A stretch of 64,000 bases of DNA from positions 310,001 to 374,000 of the forward strand of contig PMSI01000002.1 of the NCBI GenBank assembly GCA_003168375.1, read 5' to 3'. Of this stretch, positions 8,433 to 16,465 are shown piece after piece (the stretch's first letter is position 1; each line of letters starts with the position of its first letter). The notes beneath the pieces were generated by a model. The model was not told the DNA's origin. It did no database searches and saw only the letters and a list, made by a program, of their open reading frames with translations. The stretch comes from Vulcanimicrobiota bacterium (GTDB taxonomy: Bacteria > Vulcanimicrobiota > Vulcanimicrobiia > Vulcanimicrobiales > Vulcanimicrobiaceae). The position numbers were made by a program, and so were the translations under genes.

Positions 8433-8990
8433 CTACTTGCCGTGCTTTGTGGTGAGCTGGATGCGGGTCGTGGTGACGTCCTGCGTCGCGACGATGACGC
8501 TCTGATCGCCGTCGGTGCGCTCGTTGACGAACGTGCCGATCGTCTTGGTGTCGACCGTCATGATACTGTCCTTGAACGTGGCGGGAAGATGCGCTTTGTA
8601 CCAGTCGGCGACTTTCTTCGCATCGTCCCTCGTCGCATACACTTTCATCACGACGGACCCGGTGTTGGTCGTTACCGACATCGATCCGGCGTCGGTGGCC
8701 TCGGTCGCTCCAGGATAGACCGGCAGCGTGATGTAGTCGCCGGAGCTCGCCCCGTTCGTTCCGCTCGTCGTCACGGTCGTCGTCGACCCGGCCGCCGTGG
8801 TGGCGGCAGCATCCGGCGCCGTGGTCGCCGCGCTGGGGGCCGTGCTCGCCGAGGCATCGGAGGCGGGTGCGGCCGTGGCCGACGACGTGTCGGTCGACGT
8901 GGTCGTCGTCTGGTCGGTTTTCTTCGCGCAGGCCGAGAGCAGCAGTGCTGCGCAGAGCGCGGCGGCACCGGCGAGACGGAGTGAGCTCAT
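8433..8990 (-). CDS. Lipoprotein with Thr/Ala-rich linker
   Basis: A 185-residue lipoprotein: MSSLRLAGAAALCAALLLSAC gives a lipobox LLSAC, then KKTDQ and a Thr/Ser/Ala-rich linker of about 60 residues. The folded part (LPVYPGATEATDAG to the end) has the sequence VVMKVYATRDDAKKVADWYKAHLP, a pattern seen in small periplasmic proteins whose families are mostly uncharacterised. Two adjacent ATGs (8993 and 8990) are possible; the second is preceded by AGG at better spacing. It lies 19 bp upstream of the transglutaminase-like gene and probably forms an operon with it. It is divergent from the acyl-CoA dehydrogenase. Confidence 0.7.
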   Translation of the reverse strand: MSSLRLAGAAALCAALLLSACAKKTDQTTTTSTDTSSATAAPASDASASTAPSAATTAPDAAATTAAGSTTTVTTSGTNGASSGDYITLPVYPGATEATDAGSMSVTTNTGSVVMKVYATRDDAKKVADWYKAHLPATFKDSIMTVDTKTIGTFVNERTDGDQSVIVATQDVTTTRIQLTTKHGK

Positions 8991-9084
8991 CATGCCTGCA
9001 TCATCGGACGAGGCGAGCGTGAAGTCCTCGTCGGCACGGACGGTTCGCGCGCACGCCGGGGCGAAAGGGTCGGGCGGAGGCTCC

Positions 9085-10737
9085 ATGGACACGATCGACC
9101 GCCCGATCCACAGCACGCACGAGGTCGCGAACCAGCCCCCGCCGCTCGCCGGGTACGATGTCGCGGCACGCGATGCCGCGTTGCTCGACGGCCTGCGCCG
9201 TGAGGGTGCCGGGTGGGATGAGGACGCGCTGCACGCGCTCGGGGTCTTGGCCGGATCGGAGGAAGCGATCGGGTGGGGGTTCGATGCGAACCGGCACGCG
9301 CCGGAGCTGCGAACGCACGACCGCTTCGGCAACCGCATCGACGAGGTCGCGTTCCACCCGAGCTGGCATCGCCTGATGGAGGTCGCCGTCTCGCACGGTT
9401 TGCACGGTGCGCCGTGGCGCGAGCCGCGCGAGGGTGCGCACGTCGCGCGTGCCGCCCGGTTCTACGTGTGGTCGCAGGTCGAGTCCGGGCACGGCTGCCC
9501 GATCTCGATGACCTATGCATCCGTCCCCGTGCTGCGGCGACGAGCCGATCTGGCGGCGCTGTTCGAGCCGGTGCTCACCTCGACGACGTACGATCCGAGC
9601 CTGAAACCGCTGCGCGAGAAAGCCGGCGCGCTGTGCGGGATGGCGATGACCGAAAAGCAAGGCGGCTCCGACGTGCGCGCCAACACGACGCGTGCGGAAC
9701 CGTTCGACGGCGACACCTACGCACTCACCGGGCACAAGTGGTTCTGCTCGGCGCCGATGTGCGACGCGTTTCTCGTGCTCGCGCAAGCGCCCGGCGGGTT
9801 GACGTGCTTCTTCCTGCCGCGCATCCTCCCCGACGGCACCCGGAACGCACTGCGCATTCAGCGGCTCAAGGACAAGCTCGGGAACCGTTCCAACGCCTCG
9901 AGCGAGATCGAGCTCGACCACGCGCTCGCGCTGCGCATCGGCGAAGAAGGGCGTGGCATCGCAACGATCATCGAGATGGTCACCCACACGCGGCTCGACT
10001 GCATCGCCGGGAGCGCGTCGCTGATGCGGCAGGCGTTCGCGCAGGCGGCGCATCACGCGCGTCACCGGCGCGCGTTCGGCGCGCTGCTCGCCGAGCAGCC
10101 CTTGATGCAGAACGTCCTGGCCGACCTCGCGCTGGAGTCCGAGGCCGCGACGGTGCTGCTGCTGCGGCTCGCGCGTGCCGTCGACCGGGCGGCCGACGAT
10201 CCCCACGAGGCGGCGTTCGCGCGGCTCGGCATCGCGCTGGGCAAGTACTGGGTGTGCAAACGCGCGCCGATGCACACCGCGGAGGCGATGGAATGTCTCG
10301 GCGGCAACGGCTACGTCGAAGAGAGCATCATGCCGCGGCTCTACCGGGAGGCTCCGGTCAACTCGATCTGGGAAGGCTCCGGGAACGTCAACGCGCTCGA
10401 CGTGCTGCGCGCCCTCGAGCGGTACCCGGAGTCCCTCGAGGCCTTCTACGCCGAGGTGGAACGCGCAGGCAGTGACGTGCCGCCGCTGCGGCGCTCCCTC
10501 GCGTCGGTCCGGACCGCGTTCGCGGCGGCGCCGGCGACGCTCGAGCGCGGCGCCCGGCGCCTCGTCGAGCAGATGGCGCTGCTGCTCCAAGCCTCGCTGC
10601 TGGTGCGCCATGCGCCGGCCGAGGTCGCCGACGCGTTCTGCGCGGCACGGCTCGACGGCGAGGGCGGGCTCGCCTTCGGAACGCTCCCGCCGAGCGCCGC
10701 GACAAAGACGATCCTCGAGCGCGCCTGGCCGGCCTGA
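9085..10737 (+). CDS. aidB: AidB-type acyl-CoA dehydrogenase
   Basis: A 550-residue flavoprotein of the acyl-CoA dehydrogenase superfamily, AidB branch. Features include QVESGHGCPISMTYASVP, the FAD/substrate motif AMTEKQGGSDVRANTT, LTGHKWFCSAPMCDAFLVLAQ, RLKDKLGNRSNASSEIELD, and the C-terminal AMECLGGNGYVEESIMPRLYREAPVNSIWEGSGNV. In E. coli AidB belongs to the adaptive response to alkylation damage; it binds DNA and FAD. It is about 10 residues longer than the E. coli protein. The start at 9085 is preceded by CGGAGG with good spacing, whereas the frame extends upstream over the divergent lipoprotein. An AlkA-type glycosylase is at 14760-15689, so two alkylation-response homologues are within 6 kb, but there is no shared operon. 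Confidence 0.85.
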   Translation: MDTIDRPIHSTHEVANQPPPLAGYDVAARDAALLDGLRREGAGWDEDALHALGVLAGSEEAIGWGFDANRHAPELRTHDRFGNRIDEVAFHPSWHRLMEVAVSHGLHGAPWREPREGAHVARAARFYVWSQVESGHGCPISMTYASVPVLRRRADLAALFEPVLTSTTYDPSLKPLREKAGALCGMAMTEKQGGSDVRANTTRAEPFDGDTYALTGHKWFCSAPMCDAFLVLAQAPGGLTCFFLPRILPDGTRNALRIQRLKDKLGNRSNASSEIELDHALALRIGEEGRGIATIIEMVTHTRLDCIAGSASLMRQAFAQAAHHARHRRAFGALLAEQPLMQNVLADLALESEAATVLLLRLARAVDRAADDPHEAAFARLGIALGKYWVCKRAPMHTAEAMECLGGNGYVEESIMPRLYREAPVNSIWEGSGNVNALDVLRALERYPESLEAFYAEVERAGSDVPPLRRSLASVRTAFAAAPATLERGARRLVEQMALLLQASLLVRHAPAEVADAFCAARLDGEGGLAFGTLPPSAATKTILERAWPA

Positions 10738-10778
10738 CCGTGTCCGCAGCGGCACGATCCCGGGTATAGTGAACGCGT

Positions 10779-11243
10779 ATGCATCGCCGCATCGCCGCCG
10801 CCGCCGTCCTCGCCGCGCTCGCGCTCGGCTCGAGCCCCGGCTTCGCCGCGTCGCCCGACGCGGTCAAGGCCGCCCGCGATGCGACGCGGCAGGCACAGGC
10901 CGTCACCTTCGCCCTGCTGCAGCGCGGTGGTTCCGGGACGAACCTCGGGACCGTGACCCTGCAGCGCATCGGCAGCACGCGCAGCCGCATCCGCGTCCAA
11001 CTCGCGAACCCGGCGGCGGCCGGGACACGGATCACGCTGCACAGCGGGACCGACTGTCACGACCCGCACTTCGCGAGCGCGGCGCGCTCGATGCTGCTCA
11101 ACCCGTTCACCGGACGCGTCTCGCAGACGGTCGTCGCGCTGCCGCTGACGAACCTACAATCCGGCAAGTACTTGGTCGCGGTGCAGAACCAGACCGCGCG
11201 CCAGCAGTTCATCGACGCCTGCGCGCAGCTGAGCGGGCCCTAG
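10779..11243 (+). CDS. Small secreted protein, CHRD/SOD-like fold
   Basis: A 154-residue exported protein with a clear signal peptide (MHRRIAAAAVLAALALGSSPGFA, cleavage after AFA-like site). The mature part contains GTVTLQRIGSTRSRIRVQL, GTRITLHSGTDCHDPHFA and KYLVAVQNQTARQQFIDACAQL. The two cysteines (in GTDCHD and DACA) could form a disulfide in the periplasm. The layout resembles Cu/Zn-superoxide-dismutase-like or CHRD folds, but metal-ligand histidines are too few for an SOD. It follows aidB by 41 bp in the same direction and may be cotranscribed. Function unknown. Confidence 0.7.
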   Translation: MHRRIAAAAVLAALALGSSPGFAASPDAVKAARDATRQAQAVTFALLQRGGSGTNLGTVTLQRIGSTRSRIRVQLANPAAAGTRITLHSGTDCHDPHFASAARSMLLNPFTGRVSQTVVALPLTNLQSGKYLVAVQNQTARQQFIDACAQLSGP

Positions 11244-11262
11244 TCGCGTTCGGCGAGCTGCG

Positions 11263-11826
11263 CTACGCGCGCAGTGCGGCGAGCACCTCGGCGGCGTTCC
11301 GGTCCGGCGGGAATACCGGATAGAACACGCGCTCGATCGTCCCGTCGCGCGCGATCCACGCGATCCGTTTGAGCAGCGTTTGGCCGGCGACCTCGAACGT
11401 CGGGAGCCGCAGCGCTCGCGTCAGCTCCAGCCCCGCATCGCTGAGCACCGCGAAGGGAACCTGCACGCGTTCCACCATCTCGCGCTGGTACGCCGTATCC
11501 TGCGTCGAGAGACCGAAGACGCGCACGCCCAGCGCACCGAACTCCGCGTGCAGGTCGCGGAATCCGCTGGTGTGCGGCGTGCACCCGCGCGCGCCCGGGA
11601 TCTCGTCCCAGTCCTCGACCAGCGACGGCTCGCCGGGCCGTCCGGTGCGCGGGTACGCGAACACGACCGCCGTCCCGGGGATCGCAGCGAGATCGACCGT
11701 GCTTCCATCGGTCGCGCGCAGCGCGACGTGCGGCAGCCGTGTCCCGGCGAGGTGCGCGGCGGCGCCGTCGTCGACCGGCACGGGCAATCCGGCCGGCAGT
11801 GTCGAGAGCGACCGTTCGTCCATCAT
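11263..11826 (-). CDS. Peroxiredoxin (AhpC/TSA-like redoxin)
   Basis: A 187-residue thioredoxin-fold peroxidase. The order LPHVALRATDGSTVDLAAIPGTAVVFAYPRTGRPGE, then IPGARGCTPHTSGFRDL, with peroxidatic Cys82 in GCTPH, then GVRVFGLSTQD and VPFAVLSDAGLELTRALRLPTFE, is typical of a peroxiredoxin subgroup in which Cys sits after an inserted loop. No other Cys is visible, so it would be a 1-Cys enzyme needing an external thiol. The predicted role is reduction of hydroperoxides in the cytoplasm. Its start overlaps the stop of the Clp N-domain gene (11823-11826), so the two are translationally coupled. Confidence 0.8.
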   Translation of the reverse strand: MMDERSLSTLPAGLPVPVDDGAAAHLAGTRLPHVALRATDGSTVDLAAIPGTAVVFAYPRTGRPGEPSLVEDWDEIPGARGCTPHTSGFRDLHAEFGALGVRVFGLSTQDTAYQREMVERVQVPFAVLSDAGLELTRALRLPTFEVAGQTLLKRIAWIARDGTIERVFYPVFPPDRNAAEVLAALRA

Positions 11827-12287
11827 TCGATCTGCTTCGCGCGCGTCGCGGTCGGATCGTCGTCTGCCGCGACGGCGGCGAGGGCTGCGCGCAGTGCCGT
11901 CACGTCGCCGCCCGGAACGAGGGCGGGCGGATCACCGGGATCGAGCGGATCGCCGGCATCGAGCAGGCCGAGGGCCAGGTGCGCGACGCCGATGTAGTTG
12001 TGGTTGAGACGGCGCGCGTTCACGAACGCCAGCTCGATCGAGCGCTTCGCGCCGCGGGTGAAGACCAACTCACTTCTCGGCGCTTCGCTCAGGCTACCGA
12101 GGCGCTCCCGGATCGCTTCGCGGTCGAGCGCGTTCGCGAGCAGGTGGCCGACCTCGTCGTCGCCCTCGGCGAGCGCGAACGCGATATGCTCGGTACCGAT
12201 GAAACCCGAGCCGAACAGGTGCGCGACCTCTTGGGCGCGCACGATCGTGCGGCGGGCACGTGCACCGAACGGCTCCCACATGCTCAC
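11823..12287 (-). CDS. Stand-alone Clp N-domain protein
   Basis: A 154-residue protein. Residues 1-75 and 77-140 form the two helical repeats of the ClpA/ClpC N-domain: FGARARRTIVRAQEVAHLFGSGFIGTEHIAFALA, then FTRGAKRSIELAFVNARRLNHNYIGVAHLALGLL. There is no AAA+ ATPase module, so it is not a Clp unfoldase. Stand-alone N-domains such as ClpS-like or ClpC-regulator-like proteins are thought to act as adaptors or decoys for Clp machines. The gene is coupled to a downstream peroxiredoxin, suggesting a link to oxidative protein damage. That link is inferred from position only. Confidence 0.8.
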   Translation of the reverse strand: MSMWEPFGARARRTIVRAQEVAHLFGSGFIGTEHIAFALAEGDDEVGHLLANALDREAIRERLGSLSEAPRSELVFTRGAKRSIELAFVNARRLNHNYIGVAHLALGLLDAGDPLDPGDPPALVPGGDVTALRAALAAVAADDDPTATRAKQIE

Positions 12288-12296
12288 GTTAGGGCT

Positions 12297-12563
12297 TCAC
12301 TCCCACATCGCCTCGTCGACGTAGCACCACTTCCAGAACTCGCCGGGCTCGAGCGAGCGAATCACCGGATGCTGCGTCGCGTGGAAGTGCTTGGTCGCGT
12401 GCTTGTTCTTCGAGCTGTCGCAACAGCCGACGTGCCCGCACGTCTCGCACAGACGCAGGTGCACCCACTCGTCGCCGATCGCGAGACATTCTTCGCAGCC
12501 GCCGGGTGTGCGCGGCGCCGGATCGCCGAGCGTCGCCGCGTGCGCGCACGCACCGTTTTTCAC
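12297..12563 (-). CDS. UBP-type zinc finger protein
   Basis: An 88-residue protein consisting of one ZnF-UBP domain: ACAH near the start, GGCEECLAIGDEWVHLRLCETCGHVGCCDSSKNKHATKHFHATQHPVIRSLEPGEFWKWCYVD. The Cys and His ligands of the domain are all present. In eukaryotes this fold binds the free C-terminus of ubiquitin; bacterial copies are common and usually uncharacterised. The start is GTG at 12563, overlapping the TGA of the pirin gene (GTGA) and preceded by GGAGG, so coupling with pirin is likely. Longer upstream starts would lie inside pirin and lack domain similarity. Confidence 0.8.
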   Translation of the reverse strand: MKNGACAHAATLGDPAPRTPGGCEECLAIGDEWVHLRLCETCGHVGCCDSSKNKHATKHFHATQHPVIRSLEPGEFWKWCYVDEAMWE

Positions 12564-13300
12564 GCGTCCTCCAGCCGCACGTCGGTCGGCGGAACGTCCC
12601 ACAGCACGACTTCAGCGGAGCCGGTCACCTCGAGGTTCGCGACGCCGTGGATCCGGACCGCGTCACCGGTACCGAGCCGTTCGCCGTTCGCGCGCACCTC
12701 GCCGTCTGCGACGAACAAAAAGCCGTACCGCGCCGGATCGAACGCGTAGGACAGGGCGCCGCCTTCGAGCTTCGCGACCCGCACCGTGGCATCGGCGCGC
12801 AGTCCGACCGGCGCCTCGACGCCGGGCTCGCCGCTCGCGACGACCAGCCAGCGATTGCGGCGCTCGTCTTCGGCGAACGCGTGCTGGCCATAGTCCGGCG
12901 GCTCGCCGTTCGAGCGCGGCAGCACCCACATCTGCACGAAGTGGACGTCGTTCTCTTTGGAGTGGTTGAACTCGCTGTGCCGCACCCCGGTCCCGGCGCT
13001 CATGTACTGGACGCCGCCCGGAGCGACCACGCCGTGGTGTCCCAGCGAGTCGCGGTGCTCCAGCTCGCCGCGCAGCACGTAGGTAACGATCTCCATGTCG
13101 CGGTGCGGGTGCGTTCCGAAGCCCTGCCCCGGCAGCACGACGTCGTCGTTGAAAACGCGCAGCGCGCCCCAGTTCAAGTTATCCGGGTCGAAGTAGTCGG
13201 CGAAGCTGAACGAGTGGTTCGTTTTCAGCCAGCCGAAGTCGAAGAAGGCGCGGTCGGCGGCGCGCTGGATCGCGAAGACGGGTGCCGTTTGCGTAGCCAT
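12560..13300 (-). CDS. Pirin family cupin protein
   Basis: A 246-residue bicupin of the pirin/YhhW family. The N-terminal cupin carries GTHPHRDMEIVTYVLRGELEH and MSAGTGVRHSEFNH, giving the metal set His64, His66, His108 and Glu110 that binds Fe in pirins. FDFGWLKTNHSFSFADYFDP is the typical opening. Some family members (YhhW, human pirin) show quercetin 2,3-dioxygenase activity, while others act as redox-sensitive regulators. It is cytoplasmic, with no signal peptide. The UBP zinc finger follows by GTGA overlap. The substrate cannot be predicted. Confidence 0.9.
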   Translation of the reverse strand: MATQTAPVFAIQRAADRAFFDFGWLKTNHSFSFADYFDPDNLNWGALRVFNDDVVLPGQGFGTHPHRDMEIVTYVLRGELEHRDSLGHHGVVAPGGVQYMSAGTGVRHSEFNHSKENDVHFVQMWVLPRSNGEPPDYGQHAFAEDERRNRWLVVASGEPGVEAPVGLRADATVRVAKLEGGALSYAFDPARYGFLFVADGEVRANGERLGTGDAVRIHGVANLEVTGSAEVVLWDVPPTDVRLEDA

Positions 13301-13440
13301 GGTCCCCTCCCGAACACGGTGGCCTGCCTCGCCGGTTCCAGCCCCTCCTCCTCCGGGGGGACGCCGCCGTGGCAGAAGCTTGGCATGAATCGGACGGCGG
13401 CCGGGAAGGCTGCCACGAAAACGCCTCGGAAATTCCCGCC

Positions 13441-14763
13441 ATGGAGGCAGCGAGGGGCAGGACGCTCTGGAGTCACGGGTCGGTCCGCGGCCTGCTGCGC
13501 GGGCTGCGCCGCCCGGTTCAGCTGGAGCGCGACGAGATCGCCCGGGAGCTTCGGCGCGCGCTGCGCTCGCTCACCGCGCGCGAAGCCGTCCTCACGCTGG
13601 TCGAACGCGCGCTCCGGCACGAGCACGCGTTCTGCACCGAGATCGTGCAGCGCTGCGACGTCGACGGCGGGACGACCCTCGCGGTCGCCTCGGAGCTGCA
13701 CCTGTCGGTGCGACAGTTCTTCCGCTACCGCGCGCACGCGATCGAAGCGATCGCCGTCGAGCTCGAATCGCTGCTCACGCGCGGTTCGGCGCCCAGCGAA
13801 GCGGCGGCGCGCACCGTCGCGCTCGGCCGGCTGCTGCTGGCCCGCGGCGCACCCTCGGACGTCACGAGCGCGATCAGGCACTTCGAGCGGGCCTGCTCGA
13901 TCGATCCGCTGTGCGTCGAGGCCTATGCCGGTCTCGCGGTCGGCTGGCTGCATCTCTCGCGCGAGCTGATCGCGACGCCGGTGCACGCGCACGCCAAGGC
14001 GCGCGCGCTGGCGCAGCGAGCGCTTGCGATCGATCCGCGCTCGGTCGCAGCGCACTCCGCATTCGCGCGTGTCGCGATCGATTCCGGACTCGGGCGCGCC
14101 GTGGCGGCGCCGCACGTAGCGATCGCACTCAACCTCGACCCGTTCGACGCGCGCGCGCACATCGCGAGCTTCAACGTCGCCCTGGCCGACGGCGACCTGG
14201 TCGCGGCGGAGCGCACCGCCTTCGAAGCGGTCGCGCTCGATCCGACCTCGTTCTCGTACGCGGTCTGCGTGATGGCGACCGCGTTCTTCCGCCGCTCGTA
14301 CGCCGACGCGATCGCGCAGGCGCGCGAGCTGCTGGCGATAGAGCCGCGCTCGCGCGTCGTTCGGATCTACCTTGCCGACGCGCTCTCCGCCAGCGGACGC
14401 CCCGCGGAGACGCTCGAGTTGGTGCAGCCGGGCGGCCGGCTCAGCGACGATCCGTACGAGCTTGCCTCGGGCGCCTGGGCGCGGGCCTGCGTCGGCGACC
14501 GCAGCGGCGCGCAGCGAACCCTCGAGCGCATGCTGAAGATCTCGCGGACACGTCAAGTCTCGGGATATCTCCTCGCGTACGGGCGACTCGCGTCGGGTGA
14601 CCCCGAGGCCGCGATGGGCGATCTCGAAGCCGCGGTCGCGAGCGACCCCGGGTGGCTCACGATGATCGAGAACGATCCCGTTTTTACCGAGCTGTACGAC
14701 GTGCGCCGGTTCCGCAACCTGATCGCACAGCGTCCCAAAGCGAGCAGTATACGGGCGAGTTAG
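13441..14763 (+). CDS. TPR-repeat protein with helical N-terminal domain
   Basis: A 440-residue soluble protein if translation starts at the ATG at 13441 (an upstream in-frame ATG at 13369 is possible). The first ~130 residues contain LERDEIARELRRALRSLTAREAVLTLVE and the helix pair VASELHLSVRQFFRYRAHAIEAI, which looks like a helix-turn-helix. From about 145 on are tetratricopeptide-like units (AIRHFERACSIDPLCVEAYAGLAVGW; ALAQRALAIDPRSVAAHSAFARV; ERTAFEAVALDPTSF). The arrangement recalls DNA-binding regulators with TPR sensor domains. There are no membrane spans. The last four bases overlap the convergent AlkA-like gene. Confidence 0.65.
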   Translation: MEAARGRTLWSHGSVRGLLRGLRRPVQLERDEIARELRRALRSLTAREAVLTLVERALRHEHAFCTEIVQRCDVDGGTTLAVASELHLSVRQFFRYRAHAIEAIAVELESLLTRGSAPSEAAARTVALGRLLLARGAPSDVTSAIRHFERACSIDPLCVEAYAGLAVGWLHLSRELIATPVHAHAKARALAQRALAIDPRSVAAHSAFARVAIDSGLGRAVAAPHVAIALNLDPFDARAHIASFNVALADGDLVAAERTAFEAVALDPTSFSYAVCVMATAFFRRSYADAIAQARELLAIEPRSRVVRIYLADALSASGRPAETLELVQPGGRLSDDPYELASGAWARACVGDRSGAQRTLERMLKISRTRQVSGYLLAYGRLASGDPEAAMGDLEAAVASDPGWLTMIENDPVFTELYDVRRFRNLIAQRPKASSIRAS

Positions 14764-15689
14764 CCTAGCACGATCTCGCCGGTCGCGTTCAGGCGGCCGA
14801 GGAGCAGGTGGTAGTAAAGCATCCCTTGCTGCGGTCGTAAGGCGTCGATAACCGGCTCGGCCTGCGTCGCCGGATCGCCCGTCATCGTCCGGAGCGCCTT
14901 TGCGACGCCGGAGTCGTTCATCGGGAAGACGTCGAGCCGGCCGAAGCCGCGGAGCGCGACGACCGCGGCGGTCCACGGCCCGATTCCCTTGTGCGCGATC
15001 AGCGCCTCGAGCAGTTGCGGCGTCGGCAGCAGATGGAGCGCGGTCTCCTCGAGACCGCCCGCTTCGATCGCCGCGCCGACCGCTTTGAGCGCGTTGATCT
15101 TGTTGATCGAGAGGCCCAGGTCGCGCAGTTCGACGGGGTCGGCGTCGAGCAGCGTGCGCGGCCGCGGAAACGGGAACAGGCGCACGCCGCTCGCCTCGAC
15201 GGGGAACGCGTAGCGCTCGATGACGCGCCGCAGGATCGCGGCGGCGGCGTGGATCGACACCTGCTGATAGACGACCGCGTTGCAGACCGCCTCCCACAGC
15301 GAGGGATAGCGCGGCGGTTTGACGCCGATCGCGGCGGCGGCGATCGCGTGCAACCACGGGATCGTCGCCGCGCCGGCGTAGAACAAGCGCAGGTCTACGT
15401 CCGTGCCAAGCGAGCGCCGCACCATCGCCGCGAGATCGTGCGCGTCGGCACCCGGGCCTTCGAGCCGCACCGCGAGCACATCCGGTGCGGGCTGCTCGAC
15501 CGAGAGCAGCAGCGGCGCGCCGGGGTCGCCGAGCGCGCGCCGGTAGACGGCACCGTCGAAGACGTCGACGACGTTGGTCGAGAGGCGGCGCAGGACGACC
15601 GCGGTCAGATCGAGCCGGTACGGCGTGCGAACGGGGACGATCGCCTCACGGACGGAACGCTTCCGATGTGTACCTGGCGACGTACGCAC
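14760..15689 (-). CDS. alkA: AlkA-type DNA-3-methyladenine glycosylase
   Basis: A 309-residue HhH-GPD DNA glycosylase that should remove alkylated bases. YPSLWEAVCNAVVYQQVS begins the helical domain, and the helix-hairpin-helix LIAHKGIGPWTAAVVALRGFGRLDVFPMNDSGVAKAL contains the catalytic Asp in FPMNDSG. The N-terminal ~100 residues match the AlkA N-domain (LDLTAVVLRRLSTNVVDVFDGAVYRRAL). The called start is GTG at 15689, overlapping the divergent permease gene by 22 bp; no in-frame ATG or GTG occurs for some distance downstream, so the start is uncertain. Together with aidB it suggests alkylation repair in this neighbourhood. Confidence 0.85.
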   Translation of the reverse strand: MRTSPGTHRKRSVREAIVPVRTPYRLDLTAVVLRRLSTNVVDVFDGAVYRRALGDPGAPLLLSVEQPAPDVLAVRLEGPGADAHDLAAMVRRSLGTDVDLRLFYAGAATIPWLHAIAAAAIGVKPPRYPSLWEAVCNAVVYQQVSIHAAAAILRRVIERYAFPVEASGVRLFPFPRPRTLLDADPVELRDLGLSINKINALKAVGAAIEAGGLEETALHLLPTPQLLEALIAHKGIGPWTAAVVALRGFGRLDVFPMNDSGVAKALRTMTGDPATQAEPVIDALRPQQGMLYYHLLLGRLNATGEIVLG

Positions 15690-16465
15690 GTTACTGGCGG
15701 ATCAATCTACTCTCGATGCTGGAGTACCGGGCGAACTTCATCATGTGGGCGGGCTTCACCGTCATCTACCACGCCACCGCTATCGCCGCGCTGTGGGTGA
15801 CGCTGCGCAACTTCCCCTCGATCAACGGCTGGGATTTCCGCCAGACCGCGTTCATGTACGGGCTGTGGATGCTCGGGCACAGCCTGCACAATGCGTTCCT
15901 GTTCACGGTCGGCAGCGTGCCGGAGTTCGTCCGCGAAGGCCGCTTCGACCGCTTCCTGGTGCGGCCGCTCGACCCGCTGTTCCAAGCACTGACCGTGCCG
16001 CAGCAGATCATGCCCGACGAGCTGATCTTGGCGATCGTCTACTTCTGCGTCGCGACCGCGTTCGCCGGCGTGCACGTCGACTGGGTGCTGATCCTGTACG
16101 TGCCGCTGGTCGCGATCGGCGGCGCGCTGATCGACTTCGGCATCAACCTCGCGATCGCGACCGCGTCGTTCTGGTTCACCCGCGTCGACTCGCTGCGCTG
16201 GGTGTTCATGTCGCTCGAGCAGGAGTTCTCGCGTTATCCGATCTCGATCTACCAGCGCGGCGTGCGGCTCGTGCTCGCCTTCGTGCTGCCGTTCGCGTTC
16301 ATGAACTACTTCCCGGCGACGTACCTGCTGCACAAGAGCGAGGACGGCCTAAACCTCAACCCGGCGATCGGGCTCTTAACGCCGCTGGTCGGCCTCGTCG
16401 TGTTCCTCGGCGCGTACGCGTTCTGGCGCGTGGGCGTGAACCGCTACCAGGGAACGGGAAGCTAA
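15668..16465 (+). CDS. ABC-2 family (DUF990-type) permease, second subunit
   Basis: A 265-residue membrane protein with about six spans. YLATYARYWRINLLSMLEYRANFIMWAGFTVIYH and VGSVPEFVREGRFDRFLVRPLDPLFQAL are signatures of the DUF990 permeases (COG3694/COG4587). It differs from the permease at 1842, and the two would form the heteromeric channel for the ATPase at 248. Normally all three genes are adjacent; here ~13 kb separates them. The start is GTG at 15668; the divergent AlkA-like gene starts within it. The stop overlaps the next gene's ATG by one base (TAATG), so translation of the RuBisCO-like protein is probably coupled. Confidence 0.85.
   Translation: MYLATYARYWRINLLSMLEYRANFIMWAGFTVIYHATAIAALWVTLRNFPSINGWDFRQTAFMYGLWMLGHSLHNAFLFTVGSVPEFVREGRFDRFLVRPLDPLFQALTVPQQIMPDELILAIVYFCVATAFAGVHVDWVLILYVPLVAIGGALIDFGINLAIATASFWFTRVDSLRWVFMSLEQEFSRYPISIYQRGVRLVLAFVLPFAFMNYFPATYLLHKSEDGLNLNPAIGLLTPLVGLVVFLGAYAFWRVGVNRYQGTGS

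Noticed and set aside
13225-15357. 710-residue minus-strand frame across the TPR gene
   Set aside because: Arg/Ala-rich shadow; the plus-strand TPR protein has coherent repeats and the AlkA gene uses a different frame.
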